DNA of 64,000 nucleotides, taken from assembly GCF_024171695.1 (NCBI RefSeq), contig NZ_JAMTCF010000016.1, positions 1 through 64,000 on the forward strand, given 5' to 3'. The position numbers and the translations under genes are program-made. Origin of the DNA: Actinosynnema pretiosum (GTDB taxonomy: Bacteria > Actinomycetota > Actinomycetes > Mycobacteriales > Pseudonocardiaceae). The notes beneath the pieces are model-generated. The model was given only the letters and a program-made list of their open reading frames with translations, did not search any database and had not been told where the DNA came from. Positions 43,018-51,273 of the stretch are shown piece after piece (positions within the stretch are counted from its first letter, which is position 1; every line of letters begins with the position of its first letter).

Positions 43018-44916
43018 TCATCGGATGAACAGGTCGTGCAGGACGTGCAGGCCCAGCAGGTGGTTGTGGACCTTGTCGCGCTCGTTCGCGCTCGCGTTGT
43101 CCGCAGGCGCCTCGGCCAGAAACCGCAGCACGCGATCCGGGTCGCAGACGCCGACCTCGGCGATCCGCGCGCGGGTCAGGTACTTCCCGGTCAGGCGCGC
43201 GAGCCTGCGCGCCCGCTCGGCCGAGCGGTGCGCGGGAGGCGCCATGAACGCGAACTTCCTGCGCTCGTAGAGGAAGTCGGGCATCGCGTGCCGCAGCGCC
43301 TCGCGCAGCACCCACTTCTCGGTGCCCTCGCGGATCCGCAGGTCCGGTGGCACCCGCACCGCGGTCTCGGCGACGTGGTGGTCCAGCAGCACCGGTCGGG
43401 TCTCCACCGCGTTGGCCATGTCGACCCGGTCGCCGCCCCAGCTCAGGATCTGCCCGTCCAGCATGGTCTTGACCCAGCTGTACTGCGCCCGGTCCAACCG
43501 TCCCCGGTGCTCCATCGCTCCCCGGTCGAGCCGCTCCGCCACCGCTTCCAGGGGGTCGTAGTCACCGAGCCCGGCGAGCAGGCCGTCGGCCAGCAGCGGC
43601 CTGACCAGCCCCCAGGTCGACACCCACGGCTGCACCCACCCCGGCGTGAACCCCACCGCCCGCTCGAACCCGGCGTGCTGCTGCGCCCGCGCGGGCAGGA
43701 TCGCGCCGACGAACAGCTCGTCCGCCCCGGTCGGCCCGCCCGAGGTGTGGTCGAGCGCGAATGCCGGGTAGCCCGCGAACAGCTCGTCGGCGCCCTCGCC
43801 GGACAGCACGGCCCGGAAGCCCCGCCGCGACACCGCGCCGCTCAGGTGCATCTTCGCCACGCCGAGCGTGTTGTAGAAGGTGCGCTCGCTGTGCCACACG
43901 GCCCGCGCGTAGTGCTCGTCGTACAGCTCCTCGTCACCGACCCGGCACGTGGTCAGCTCGGCGCCCGCGTGCTCCGCGACCTTCGCCGCGATGCCCGATT
44001 CGTCGTAGGCGGGGTCGGTGAAGGCGATGGTGAACGCCTCCGGCGGGCGCTGCGCCAGCGCCGCGCTCATCCCGAGCAGCGCCCCGCTGTCCATGCCGCC
44101 GGACAGGTACAGCCCGACCGGCACGTCGGCCTCCACGCGCGCCGCCAGCGCGTCGGTCACCACCGAGCGCACCGCGTCCACGTGGTCCTGCGGGTCGCCG
44201 CCGTCCCACTCGCCCTCGTGCGGGAACTCCAGGTCCCAGTACTTGTGGGTGCGCGCACGCAGCACGTCGCCCTCCCGGTCCACGACCAGCAGGTGACCGG
44301 GCAGCAGCGCCTCGACGCCCTCGAACGCCGTCGTGCCGGGCACCATGACCTGCACCAGCTGGTTGACCGAGGCCCGCGGCGACAGCCTGCGCGGCACCGA
44401 CGGGTGCTCCAGCAGCGCCTTCGCCTCCGACGCCCACGCCAGCAACCCGTCGCGGAGGTGGAAGAACAGCGGTCGCACGCCGAACCGGTCCCTGACCAGC
44501 ACGAGCCGGTCCCGCTCCGCGTCGAACAGCGCGACCGCGAACTCGCCGCGCAGGAGCCGCGCGAAGTCCAGCCCGTGCCGCCGGTACAGCGGCAGCACGA
44601 GTTCGCTGTCGGACTTGGTGGCGAACCGCTCACCCCTGGCGGTCAGCTCCGCCCGCACCCGCCGGAATCCGTAGAACTCGCCTGCCACGGTCGCCGTCAC
44701 CGAACCGTCCGCGCTGGTCAGCGGCTGCGCGCCACCGTCGCCGAGGTCGTTGATGGCGAGCCTGGTGTGCCCCATGGCCAGCCCCGACTCGGGGCGCACC
44801 AGCGCACCGGGCCCGTCCGGCCCCCGGTGGGCCAGCACGCCCAGCATCCGCTCCAGCGCGCGCCGCGCGTTCGGCGCGAGCCGCTCGCAGGTCAGGAAAC
44901 CCGTGATGCCGCACAC
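43018..44916 (-). CDS. Class B asparagine-synthetase-like amidotransferase
   Basis: 632 residues. After the initiator, C2 starts the Ntn glutaminase (MCGITGF, AHRGPDG, MGHTRLAIND). The synthetase PP-loop is YLSGGMDSGALLG (272-277), with SGEGADELFAGYP later. The usual NGEIYN reads AGEFYGF, a change in the glutaminase site that may alter glutamine handling. It could amidate or form an amide/beta-lactam-like bond on a pathway intermediate; asparagine supply is less likely inside this operon. GTG start, 4 bases after the carbamoyltransferase gene. Confidence 0.85.
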   Translation of the reverse strand: MCGITGFLTCERLAPNARRALERMLGVLAHRGPDGPGALVRPESGLAMGHTRLAINDLGDGGAQPLTSADGSVTATVAGEFYGFRRVRAELTARGERFATKSDSELVLPLYRRHGLDFARLLRGEFAVALFDAERDRLVLVRDRFGVRPLFFHLRDGLLAWASEAKALLEHPSVPRRLSPRASVNQLVQVMVPGTTAFEGVEALLPGHLLVVDREGDVLRARTHKYWDLEFPHEGEWDGGDPQDHVDAVRSVVTDALAARVEADVPVGLYLSGGMDSGALLGMSAALAQRPPEAFTIAFTDPAYDESGIAAKVAEHAGAELTTCRVGDEELYDEHYARAVWHSERTFYNTLGVAKMHLSGAVSRRGFRAVLSGEGADELFAGYPAFALDHTSGGPTGADELFVGAILPARAQQHAGFERAVGFTPGWVQPWVSTWGLVRPLLADGLLAGLGDYDPLEAVAERLDRGAMEHRGRLDRAQYSWVKTMLDGQILSWGGDRVDMANAVETRPVLLDHHVAETAVRVPPDLRIREGTEKWVLREALRHAMPDFLYERRKFAFMAPPAHRSAERARRLARLTGKYLTRARIAEVGVCDPDRVLRFLAEAPADNASANERDKVHNHLLGLHVLHDLFIR

Positions 44917-44920
44917 CGCG

Positions 44921-45979
44921 TCAGCCCCCGTTCCCGGTGAGCGCGCCCAGTCGCCCGGTGACGGCGAGCAGCAGCGCCTGGCGCACGAACACCGCGCCCG
45001 CCGCCTGGTCGAAGTACAGGTTGTGCGGCGTGTCGTCGAGGTCGGTGGACAGCTCGTCCTGCCTGGCCAGCGGGTGCAGCACGACCGCGTCGCGCTTGAG
45101 CGGGGTCGAGGCGTCCAAGCGGATCTTCGAGCCGAGCACCTGGTACTCCTGGTCCACCAGGGTCAGCGAGTTCTGGTACACCACGTCGAACTCCGGCGCG
45201 CGCGCCTCGAAGTCCACGTCGCAGCGCACCTCCACGCCCGCGCGGGCGAGCGCCGAGGTCAGCCTGCCGTCCAGCGGGTCCGGGTCGTCGGAGATCACCG
45301 CCAGTTCCCCGACCGCGCCGGGGAACCGGGTGGCGGCCATGAGCAGGAAGCTGCGCATCGAGCGCATCCGGCTCGGCGTGCCGAGCACGCACAGCGAGAT
45401 CCCGCCGCCCCGCGCGGGCGCCGCCAGTTCCGGCCGCCACTTCAGCAGCGCGTACCAGTCGGCCATGGCCTGCGTCGGGTGCTCGCCGCACCCGTTGCCG
45501 CCGTTGACCAGCGGCACCGCCGCGCCCGCCGCGCGGATCCGGTCGACCGAGCCCTCGTCCGTGTGCCGCAGCACCACCACGTCGGCGTAGGAGTCGAGCA
45601 TCATGCCGGTGTCGGCCAGCGACTCGCCCTTGTGGACGCTAGTGAAGCGCGCGTCCGGGATGCTGATCACCGAGGCGCCCAGCCTGTGGGCCGCCGACTC
45701 GAACGACAGCCTGGTGCGCGTGCTGGGCTCGAAGAACGCGGTGAGCACGACCTTGCCCGCCAGCGCGGAGGGAGCCACGAGAGTCCCGGACTGCAGACCC
45801 GCGGCCACGGAGAACAGCCCCAGCAGCTCGTCGCGGCCGACGTCGGACACCGAGACCACCGACCTGCCCGCGAGACCGCCCAGCGCCGGTGGCACGCCCG
45901 TTGCCAGCGGGCGCGGATCGGTCACCCGGCGGCCGAGGGCGGGTGTGGTCACGCTCTTCGGCGACCGGTTCACCAGCAT
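44921..45979 (-). CDS. Aspartate-carbamoyltransferase-like enzyme with altered acceptor loop
   Basis: 352 residues, first gene of the run; ATG at 45979 with GGAGGGG upstream. The carbamoyl-phosphate site is intact: S86-TRT in FFEPSTRTRLSF, K117 in SVHKGES, R138 in VVLRHT, H167-PTQ in GCGEHPTQ, and LHPLARQDEL. The aspartate-binding stretch, normally TRxQxER, reads YQNSLTLVDQEY, so the Arg and Gln that hold aspartate are gone. It probably carbamoylates a different amine. An N-terminal extension of about 30 residues is also unusual. It belongs to the cluster rather than a pyr operon. Confidence 0.83.
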   Translation of the reverse strand: MLVNRSPKSVTTPALGRRVTDPRPLATGVPPALGGLAGRSVVSVSDVGRDELLGLFSVAAGLQSGTLVAPSALAGKVVLTAFFEPSTRTRLSFESAAHRLGASVISIPDARFTSVHKGESLADTGMMLDSYADVVVLRHTDEGSVDRIRAAGAAVPLVNGGNGCGEHPTQAMADWYALLKWRPELAAPARGGGISLCVLGTPSRMRSMRSFLLMAATRFPGAVGELAVISDDPDPLDGRLTSALARAGVEVRCDVDFEARAPEFDVVYQNSLTLVDQEYQVLGSKIRLDASTPLKRDAVVLHPLARQDELSTDLDDTPHNLYFDQAAGAVFVRQALLLAVTGRLGALTGNGG

Positions 45980-46534
45980 AGCCCCTCCAGCGCGACGAAA
46001 CGTGAAAATTGACCAGCACAAAAGAGTGGGAATTCGGGAAAGTCTCCGTGCAATACCCGGAGCCGTCGGCGAGAATCGAAAATAGCACACGGGTCATACC
46101 GGTCAGTCGGCTGATCGGGTGACGTGGGATTGCGGTGGGGCGATTACCCGGTGGTGCGCGAGGTTATGTCCAAAGTGGTCTTCGCCGGGTGTGCAACCGT
46201 CGATTTTCGGTGATTGAACAGTGTTGTTGCTGCTCGGAGCCGTTCGAGTTGCGCGGATCGTGCCACTGCCGCTATGCGTGCGCCAGTCCGCCGGCCGTTC
46301 GTCGGTTCGCCTTGCCGATGTTCGCCGCGCGCTCTTGTTGAGGCGATCTTGACCATCTGCGTATGCTGGGTTCCGGGAAAACTTGAAAACTGGGGAGCGA
46401 AATCGCGCGCCGTCCTCAGCCTGCAAATGCGGGCCGGACTGCGCGCTTGTTCGCGCGTACTGCCGAGCATTCACGTCGGCGTCAAGGGGATGACATGCCC
46501 ATCGACATCGGGGTCGATTCGCACGGATTAGCCG
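45980..46534. promoter_or_regulatory. Divergent intergenic region of the pyrimidine cluster
   Basis: About 555 bases, clearly more AT-rich than the flanking genes, with no supported gene. It must hold the promoters of the leftward twelve-gene run and of the rightward StrR-type gene. A single GTTCGAGTT (46242-46250) resembles half of the StrR site GTTCGACTG-N11-CAGTCGAAC, but I find no matching second arm. No riboswitch is recognised. Confidence 0.5.
46242..46250 (+). promoter_or_regulatory. Possible StrR half-site
   Basis: GTTCGAGTT matches seven of nine positions of the known StrR half-site GTTCGACTG. It lies centrally between the divergent regulator and biosynthetic genes. Without an inverted partner it is only suggestive. 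Confidence 0.25.
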
Positions 46535-47524
46535 ATGCCCGTGAGCGGTGAAGCGCTGGAGTCGGCACTCGTGCCCGTCGACCGCATCGAAGTAGCGGAC
46601 TCGCCGCGCGTGGGCGGCGAGAACCCCGAGCACACCAGACTGCTCGCCGAGGTCGGTGCGCCGCTGCCGCCGATCCTCGTGCACCGGAGCACCATGCGCG
46701 TCATCGACGGCGTGCACCGCCTGCGCGCCGCCACCCTGCGCGGTCAGGTGATGATCGCCGTGCAGTACTTCGACGGCGACGAGGAAAGCGCATACCTGCT
46801 CGCCGTGCGCTCGAACCTGCGCCACGGACTCCCGCTGTCCCTGAACGACCGCAGGGCCGCCGCGCAGCGCGTTCTCGCCCGACGCCCCGAGTGGTCCGAC
46901 CGCGTGATCGCGAGCCTGGTCGGCCTGTCCCCGGACACGGTCGCGGCCGTCCGGTGCCGAGCCCTCGACCAGGACGCGGAGCCCGGCGCGCGGGTGGGCA
47001 GGGACGGCCGCGTCCGACCGGTGGATCCCAGCCAGGGCCGCAGGCGCGCCGAGGCGGTGCTGGCCGAGCGTCCCGACGCCTCGCTGCGCGAGATCGCCAG
47101 GGAAGCCGGGATCGCCGTCGCCACGGCTCGCGACGTGCGTGAACGCGTGCGCAGAGGCCTGGACGCCGTGCCGGGATCGTGCGGCCGGGCCGACCGGGAG
47201 GGACGGCCCGCGCCGAGGGGTGCGATCCCGGTGCAGACCAGGCGCACGACGCTCACGGACCTCACCTCCACGTTGGGCTCCCTGAAGAAGGACCCCTCGC
47301 TCAGGTTCACCGAGGACGGCCGAAAGCTCCTGCGCTGGCTCGACTTCCACCTGCTGAGCCTCGACGCCGACAACCTCGTGACCTCCGCCGTCCCGCCGCA
47401 CTGCGCCCCGCTGGTCGCGGAGCTGTCCCGCCAGTACGCGCGCCTGTGGCAGGACTTCGCCAAGGCCGTCGAGCACCGCGCCCACCAAGCGGTGTCGCAC
47501 ACCGACCACGAGGAGAAGCCATGA
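46535..47524 (+). CDS. StrR-type (ParB-like) pathway-specific regulator
   Basis: 329 residues. The N-terminal ParB/sulfiredoxin-like region VPVDRIEVADSPRVGGENPE, LPPILVHRSTMRVIDGVHRL and RSNLRHGLPLSLNDRRAAAQ, followed by a HTH (WSDRVIASLVGLSPDTVAAV), matches StrR, the streptomycin activator, and its relatives in aminocoumarin and glycopeptide clusters. It is divergent from the biosynthetic run and is the obvious candidate activator. Its stop overlaps the next gene start by ATGA, so a small secreted protein is co-translated. Confidence 0.87.
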   Translation: MPVSGEALESALVPVDRIEVADSPRVGGENPEHTRLLAEVGAPLPPILVHRSTMRVIDGVHRLRAATLRGQVMIAVQYFDGDEESAYLLAVRSNLRHGLPLSLNDRRAAAQRVLARRPEWSDRVIASLVGLSPDTVAAVRCRALDQDAEPGARVGRDGRVRPVDPSQGRRRAEAVLAERPDASLREIAREAGIAVATARDVRERVRRGLDAVPGSCGRADREGRPAPRGAIPVQTRRTTLTDLTSTLGSLKKDPSLRFTEDGRKLLRWLDFHLLSLDADNLVTSAVPPHCAPLVAELSRQYARLWQDFAKAVEHRAHQAVSHTDHEEKP

Positions 47525-47889
47525 CCACGACCAAGCGGATCACCGCGCTGACCGCCGCGCTGCTCGCGCTGGCCGCCGCTCCCACTGCGGGCGCGGCGGA
47601 GGTGCGGGCGGAGGCGACCTGCGAGTTCTCCAGCACGCTCTGCCTGTGGGACCGGACCGGCTTCACCGGGGCCCGCTTCACCGTCTCCCCGTTCCCTCCC
47701 GGCACCGCCACCTGCGTCGACCTGGTCGAGCACGGCTGGGGCGAGCGGGCCCGCTCGGCGGTCAACACCTCCACCAAGACCATGGCGCTGTTCCTCACCG
47801 ACGACTGCACCGGCCACCCGTACCCGGTCGACGCGGGCTCCAGCCAGTCCGAGCTGAACATCGCGGCCAACAGCGCCTGGGTGCAGTGA
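47521..47889 (+). CDS. Secreted peptidase-inhibitor I36-like protein
   Basis: 122 residues with a Sec signal peptide (TALTAALLALAAAPTAGAAE). The mature part CEFSSTLCLWDRTGFTGARF and GERARSAVNTSTKTMALFL fits the crystallin-like peptidase inhibitor family I36 (SMPI). Four cysteines are present. It overlaps the StrR-type gene, so the two are transcribed together, although a functional link is not obvious. Inhibitory activity is inferred only from family. Confidence 0.75.
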   Translation: MTTTKRITALTAALLALAAAPTAGAAEVRAEATCEFSSTLCLWDRTGFTGARFTVSPFPPGTATCVDLVEHGWGERARSAVNTSTKTMALFLTDDCTGHPYPVDAGSSQSELNIAANSAWVQ

Positions 47890-47894
47890 GCCCC

Positions 47895-47931
47895 GTCCCG
47901 GTCCGGGGGGACGCGCCCGCCGGACCGGGAC
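47895..47931. terminator. Bidirectional hairpin terminator
   Basis: GTCCCGGTCCGG (47895-47906) against CCGGACCGGGAC (47920-47931), a perfect 12-bp stem with a 13-base loop. It lies between convergent stops at 47889 and 47934. Confidence 0.8.
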
Positions 47932-47933
47932 CG

Positions 47934-49154
47934 CTATCGGGAAGCCGGCTCCGCCGCGCGTCCCACCACCCGCGCGCCCACGACCGCGCCCAGGTTCAGC
48001 AGCCCCAGCGCCAGCCAGGGAAGTGCGGGCGCGACGTCGAACAGCGCGGTGAAGAACACCGGCGCCACGATCCCCGACGCCGCGAACGAGTACTGGAACG
48101 CCGCCAGGTAGCGTCCCCGCGCGGCGGGAGGCGCGAGATCGTGCACCAGCGCCGTCGACGAGGGCCCGTGCAGCGCGCCCGCCACCGTGAACAGCAGGGT
48201 CCCGCCGCCGACCAGCGCCACCACGAGCCAGTCCGGCTGACCGGGGGACAGGAACGCGAACAGCACCCCCCACCCCGCCCACAGCGCACCGGCCAGCGCC
48301 ACCACCCGCGCCCTGCGCCACCGCCGCACCAGCGCGGTGACCGGCGCCGTGCACAGCGCCAGCAGCACCGCGTTGCCCAGCAGCGCCGCCGAGGCGAGCC
48401 AACCCGGCCGGTGCAGCAGGTAGAGCACCGCGGTCGGCAGACCGAGCGCGAGCATCCGCCCGGTCAGCGCGAACACCGTGTTCAGCGCGGTGAACCCGAG
48501 GAACCGCCGGTCCCGCAGCACGCCCCCGTACCCGGTGGGCCCGCCGTCCGCCACGCCCGCCCGCCTCGGCACGCGCACGAACAGCGCCAGCGCCAGCGCG
48601 GACAGCGCGTAGCAACCGGCCGCGCCGTTGGACACCAGCAGGTAGGCCGAACTCGTGCCCGCCGACAGCGCGACCCCGCTGATCAGCACCCCGATCCCGA
48701 ACCCCACCAGCCGGAACGTGCTCACCCACGCGAACCACTGGTCCTTGCCCACCGCGGACCCGCTCCCGTCGGCGAAGTCCGCCACCGCCGTGAACACCAC
48801 CGACCAGAACACCCGGACGCCCGCGGTCACCAGCGTCACCACGAGCAGCACCGACCAGGCCCCCGTCGCCGCCCCGTACCCGAGGAACCCGACGGCCTGC
48901 AGCGCGTGCGATCCGATCACGAGCGGGAACGCCCCGAACCGGTCGGCGAGGTACCCGACCAGGACCGGCAGCGGGAAGGTGACCACCCCGGCGACGCTGA
49001 CGAGCACGCCCAGCGTCGTCTGCGGCACCCCGGCCAGCTCGACGAAGTAGATCAGCGAGAGCGGCACGTACAACCCGCTGCCCACCGAGTCGACCAGCAG
49101 CGCGCCCAGCAGCGGCGTCCGCCCGCGACCGCGCGGCACACCGGTCGCGCTCAC
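47934..49154 (-). CDS. MFS exporter, paralogue of the one at 33234
   Basis: 406 residues, 12 probable helices (LLGALLVDSVGSGLYVPLSL, LGVLVSVAGVVTFPLPVLVG, YLADRFGAFP). Shared segments with the other MFS gene: LVDSVG.G...PL, FTA.ADFADGS, KDQWFAW, ARGRYLA.FQYSF. GTG start overlaps the preceding glycosyltransferase-like gene by GTGA. The repeated pairing of MFS and glycosyltransferase at both ends of the cluster suggests duplication within the pathway or two exported forms of the product. Confidence 0.82.
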   Translation of the reverse strand: MSATGVPRGRGRTPLLGALLVDSVGSGLYVPLSLIYFVELAGVPQTTLGVLVSVAGVVTFPLPVLVGYLADRFGAFPLVIGSHALQAVGFLGYGAATGAWSVLLVVTLVTAGVRVFWSVVFTAVADFADGSGSAVGKDQWFAWVSTFRLVGFGIGVLISGVALSAGTSSAYLLVSNGAAGCYALSALALALFVRVPRRAGVADGGPTGYGGVLRDRRFLGFTALNTVFALTGRMLALGLPTAVLYLLHRPGWLASAALLGNAVLLALCTAPVTALVRRWRRARVVALAGALWAGWGVLFAFLSPGQPDWLVVALVGGGTLLFTVAGALHGPSSTALVHDLAPPAARGRYLAAFQYSFAASGIVAPVFFTALFDVAPALPWLALGLLNLGAVVGARVVGRAAEPASR

Positions 49155-50095
49155 CAGCCGCCCTTGGTCGAGAAGCTCCTGGGCACCTCGCTCCTGAACT
49201 TGGCGATCAGGTCGAGCTTCCTGCGCCGCACGAAGCGCTCGGCCAGGATCTTCGTCCTGCGCCTCAGGTCCGACGGCACGTGCGCGTCGTCGTACTCCGC
49301 CACGGGCCGCAGCCTGCCGTCCAGCGAGTCCTGGATCATCCTCCGGTCGCCCGCCCCCGGATCGCCCGAGACGCGGTGCACCAGGTACACGCTGTCGTCC
49401 TCCAGGAACTCCTGCAGCTCGGTGGGCGCGTACCAGCGCAGGGTCAGCGCGTGCGAACCGGGGTTGGACAGCGCCCGGCAGCCCATGCTCACCGCCAGCG
49501 TCGGATAGAGGATCTCCTCCAGCACCTCGAGCCGGGACGCCTCGGCCCGCGCCACGATCCGGTCCAGGTGCGGCAGCGCGGCCAGCTTCTCCACGTACTC
49601 GCGCCCGAAGATCTGGCCGGGGTTGAAGCTGTGGTAAGGCGCGGGGCTGCCGGTCAGGTCCCGCCACCCCTCGTCCCACTTCCACCGCGCCCGGCGCCCG
49701 ATGGGGTTGTCGGCCCAGCCGGGCCGCACCTTGTGGAAGTTCGCGCCGAGGTAGGACGCGTCGCCCATGATCCGGTCGAGGTGCTCGGCGAGTCCCGGCT
49801 TGATCAGCATCATGTCGGGTTCGACCAGCACGAGGTAGTCGGGCACCCGAGAGGTCTCGACCAGCCAGCGCGCGGTGTCGGCCAGCATCCCGGTCAGGTA
49901 GGAGTACCGCATCTTCCGACTGCGCGGGTTGACGTCGACGCCGATCCCCGACAGGTCGAACTCCGGTCCACCGCCGTTGTACAGCACGACGTCGTGCCCC
50001 GGTGCGGCCTGCCGCAGGTTGCGCACCAGCAGTTCCACCAGGGGGCGGTTGGTGTTGACGCACGACACGAAGCACAGCTTGGAAGTGGTCGCCAT
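49151..50095 (-). CDS. Putative glycosyltransferase, GT-A-like
   Basis: 314 residues. LCFVSCVNTNRPLVELLVRN, then DYLVLVEPDMMLIKPGL, which looks like the donor-binding acidic motif of a GT-A fold, and SFNPGQIFGREYVEKL. No membrane segment. I do not recognise a named subfamily. It is translationally coupled to the MFS gene downstream. A link to the pyrimidine cluster is suggested by position only. The ATG at 50095 lacks a strong ribosome-binding site. Confidence 0.6.
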   Translation of the reverse strand: MATTSKLCFVSCVNTNRPLVELLVRNLRQAAPGHDVVLYNGGGPEFDLSGIGVDVNPRSRKMRYSYLTGMLADTARWLVETSRVPDYLVLVEPDMMLIKPGLAEHLDRIMGDASYLGANFHKVRPGWADNPIGRRARWKWDEGWRDLTGSPAPYHSFNPGQIFGREYVEKLAALPHLDRIVARAEASRLEVLEEILYPTLAVSMGCRALSNPGSHALTLRWYAPTELQEFLEDDSVYLVHRVSGDPGAGDRRMIQDSLDGRLRPVAEYDDAHVPSDLRRRTKILAERFVRRRKLDLIAKFRSEVPRSFSTKGGW

Positions 50096-50229
50096 GCGTC
50101 TGACGCTACCCACGTGATCCCGTGCGGGGCAGACCCGCGACGGGGTGCACGGGCGGGATCGCCGAAGTGGCACAAGGGGAGTCGGGACTTCGTGGTCCGG
50201 GCTTGACACAGTCCTCTGTGGACCGAGCG

Positions 50230-50267
50230 CGCTGCGGGCGCGCCTGCGCGCGACCGCGCCCGCAGCG
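50230..50267. terminator. Hairpin terminator
   Basis: CGCTGCGGGCGCG (50230-50242) and CGCGCCCGCAGCG (50255-50267), a perfect 13-bp stem with a 12-base loop, directly downstream of the secreted-protein gene ending at 50274. Confidence 0.8.
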
Positions 50268-50273
50268 AGCCGG

Positions 50274-51128
50274 TCAGCCCCCGTGCACGGTCAGCACGTC
50301 GGTCAGCCGGTCGCCGACCCACACCACCTGGCCGGTGAACGTCACCGGGGTGTCGGCCGAGACGCGGCGGGTGTTCACCGGGACCTTCACGGTGGTCGTG
50401 CCCTCCGGCGCCACCCGGCTGCCGATCGGGTTCGCGACGTACAGGTCGTCGCTGGAGAGGGAGAAGTACGTGCCGCCCTTCAGCACCGGGCCGCTGAACA
50501 CCAGGGTGGCGGTGGCCGTGTCGCCGCCCTTGACGGCGTTCGGCGTGATCGTCAGCGACGACAGCACCGGCGGGGGAGCGGTCGCGGTCAGGCGGACGCC
50601 GTAGAGTCCGTCCGCGCCCTGGACGGTCTTCGTCGCGAGCACGTTGTCCTTCGGGTACACCTGCTGGTCGGCGGTGGCGGCCCCGATCCGGTAGGTTCCC
50701 GCGCTCAGCGGGACGCTGGTGGAGCGGTCGCCGTTGGGGCTCGTGTTCTGCTCGACCGAGGACAGCGAGCCGTCCGCCTCGACCCGGTGGAACCCGACGC
50801 CGAGCCCGCCCCGGTCGGCGTTGTTGACCAGCCCCGCGCCGACGTCCACCGCCTCCGCGGTGTAGGCCTGCCCCTCGGTGGCGGTGAACTCGAACCAGTC
50901 GACGTCCCGCGCCCCGGTCTTGCCGGGCAGCGGGTCGCGCTCCTGGCAGATCGCGCGGTGCGCGGTCTCGCCGGGCGCGATCGGAGCCGCCGCCGCGCCT
51001 GGGACGTCGTCGACCTCCCAGGGGTCGGGCGCGCAGTCGACCAGGGCGTGCGCGGGGGCCGTGGCCAGGGCGGAGAGCACGAGCGCCGCGCCGGAGGCGG
51101 CCAGCAGTCGGGTGAAGCGGTTCCGCAT
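50274..51128 (-). CDS. Secreted hypothetical protein
   Basis: 284 residues. Signal peptide MRNRFTRLLAASGAALVLSA with cleavage near AHA-LVD. The mature region looks beta-rich: DWFEFTATEGQAYTAEAVDV and PLSAGTYRIGAATAD resemble pre-peptidase C-terminal (PPC)-like beta sandwiches, and the C-terminal 90 residues (LTITPNAVKGGDTATATLVF) look Ig-like. No catalytic motif. Probably an extracellular binding or structural protein. Confidence in the PPC resemblance is low. Confidence 0.65.
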   Translation of the reverse strand: MRNRFTRLLAASGAALVLSALATAPAHALVDCAPDPWEVDDVPGAAAAPIAPGETAHRAICQERDPLPGKTGARDVDWFEFTATEGQAYTAEAVDVGAGLVNNADRGGLGVGFHRVEADGSLSSVEQNTSPNGDRSTSVPLSAGTYRIGAATADQQVYPKDNVLATKTVQGADGLYGVRLTATAPPPVLSSLTITPNAVKGGDTATATLVFSGPVLKGGTYFSLSSDDLYVANPIGSRVAPEGTTTVKVPVNTRRVSADTPVTFTGQVVWVGDRLTDVLTVHGG

Positions 51129-51273
51129 GACACTCCTGTCGGATGTCGTCCGCGGCGGCGCTTCCCACTATGGGGGAAATCGATGAAATTTCAAGTACGA
51201 CGTTCGGGGGCAGTGCCCACCGGCTGCCCTCCTCCGCGCTGGTGCGGGCCTGCCGGTGGGCCTGCCTGGACGG

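Noticed and set aside
45980..46534. TPP riboswitch for the ThiD/TenA run
   Set aside because: I looked for CUGAGA and the conserved P4/P5 elements of the THI box and did not find them.
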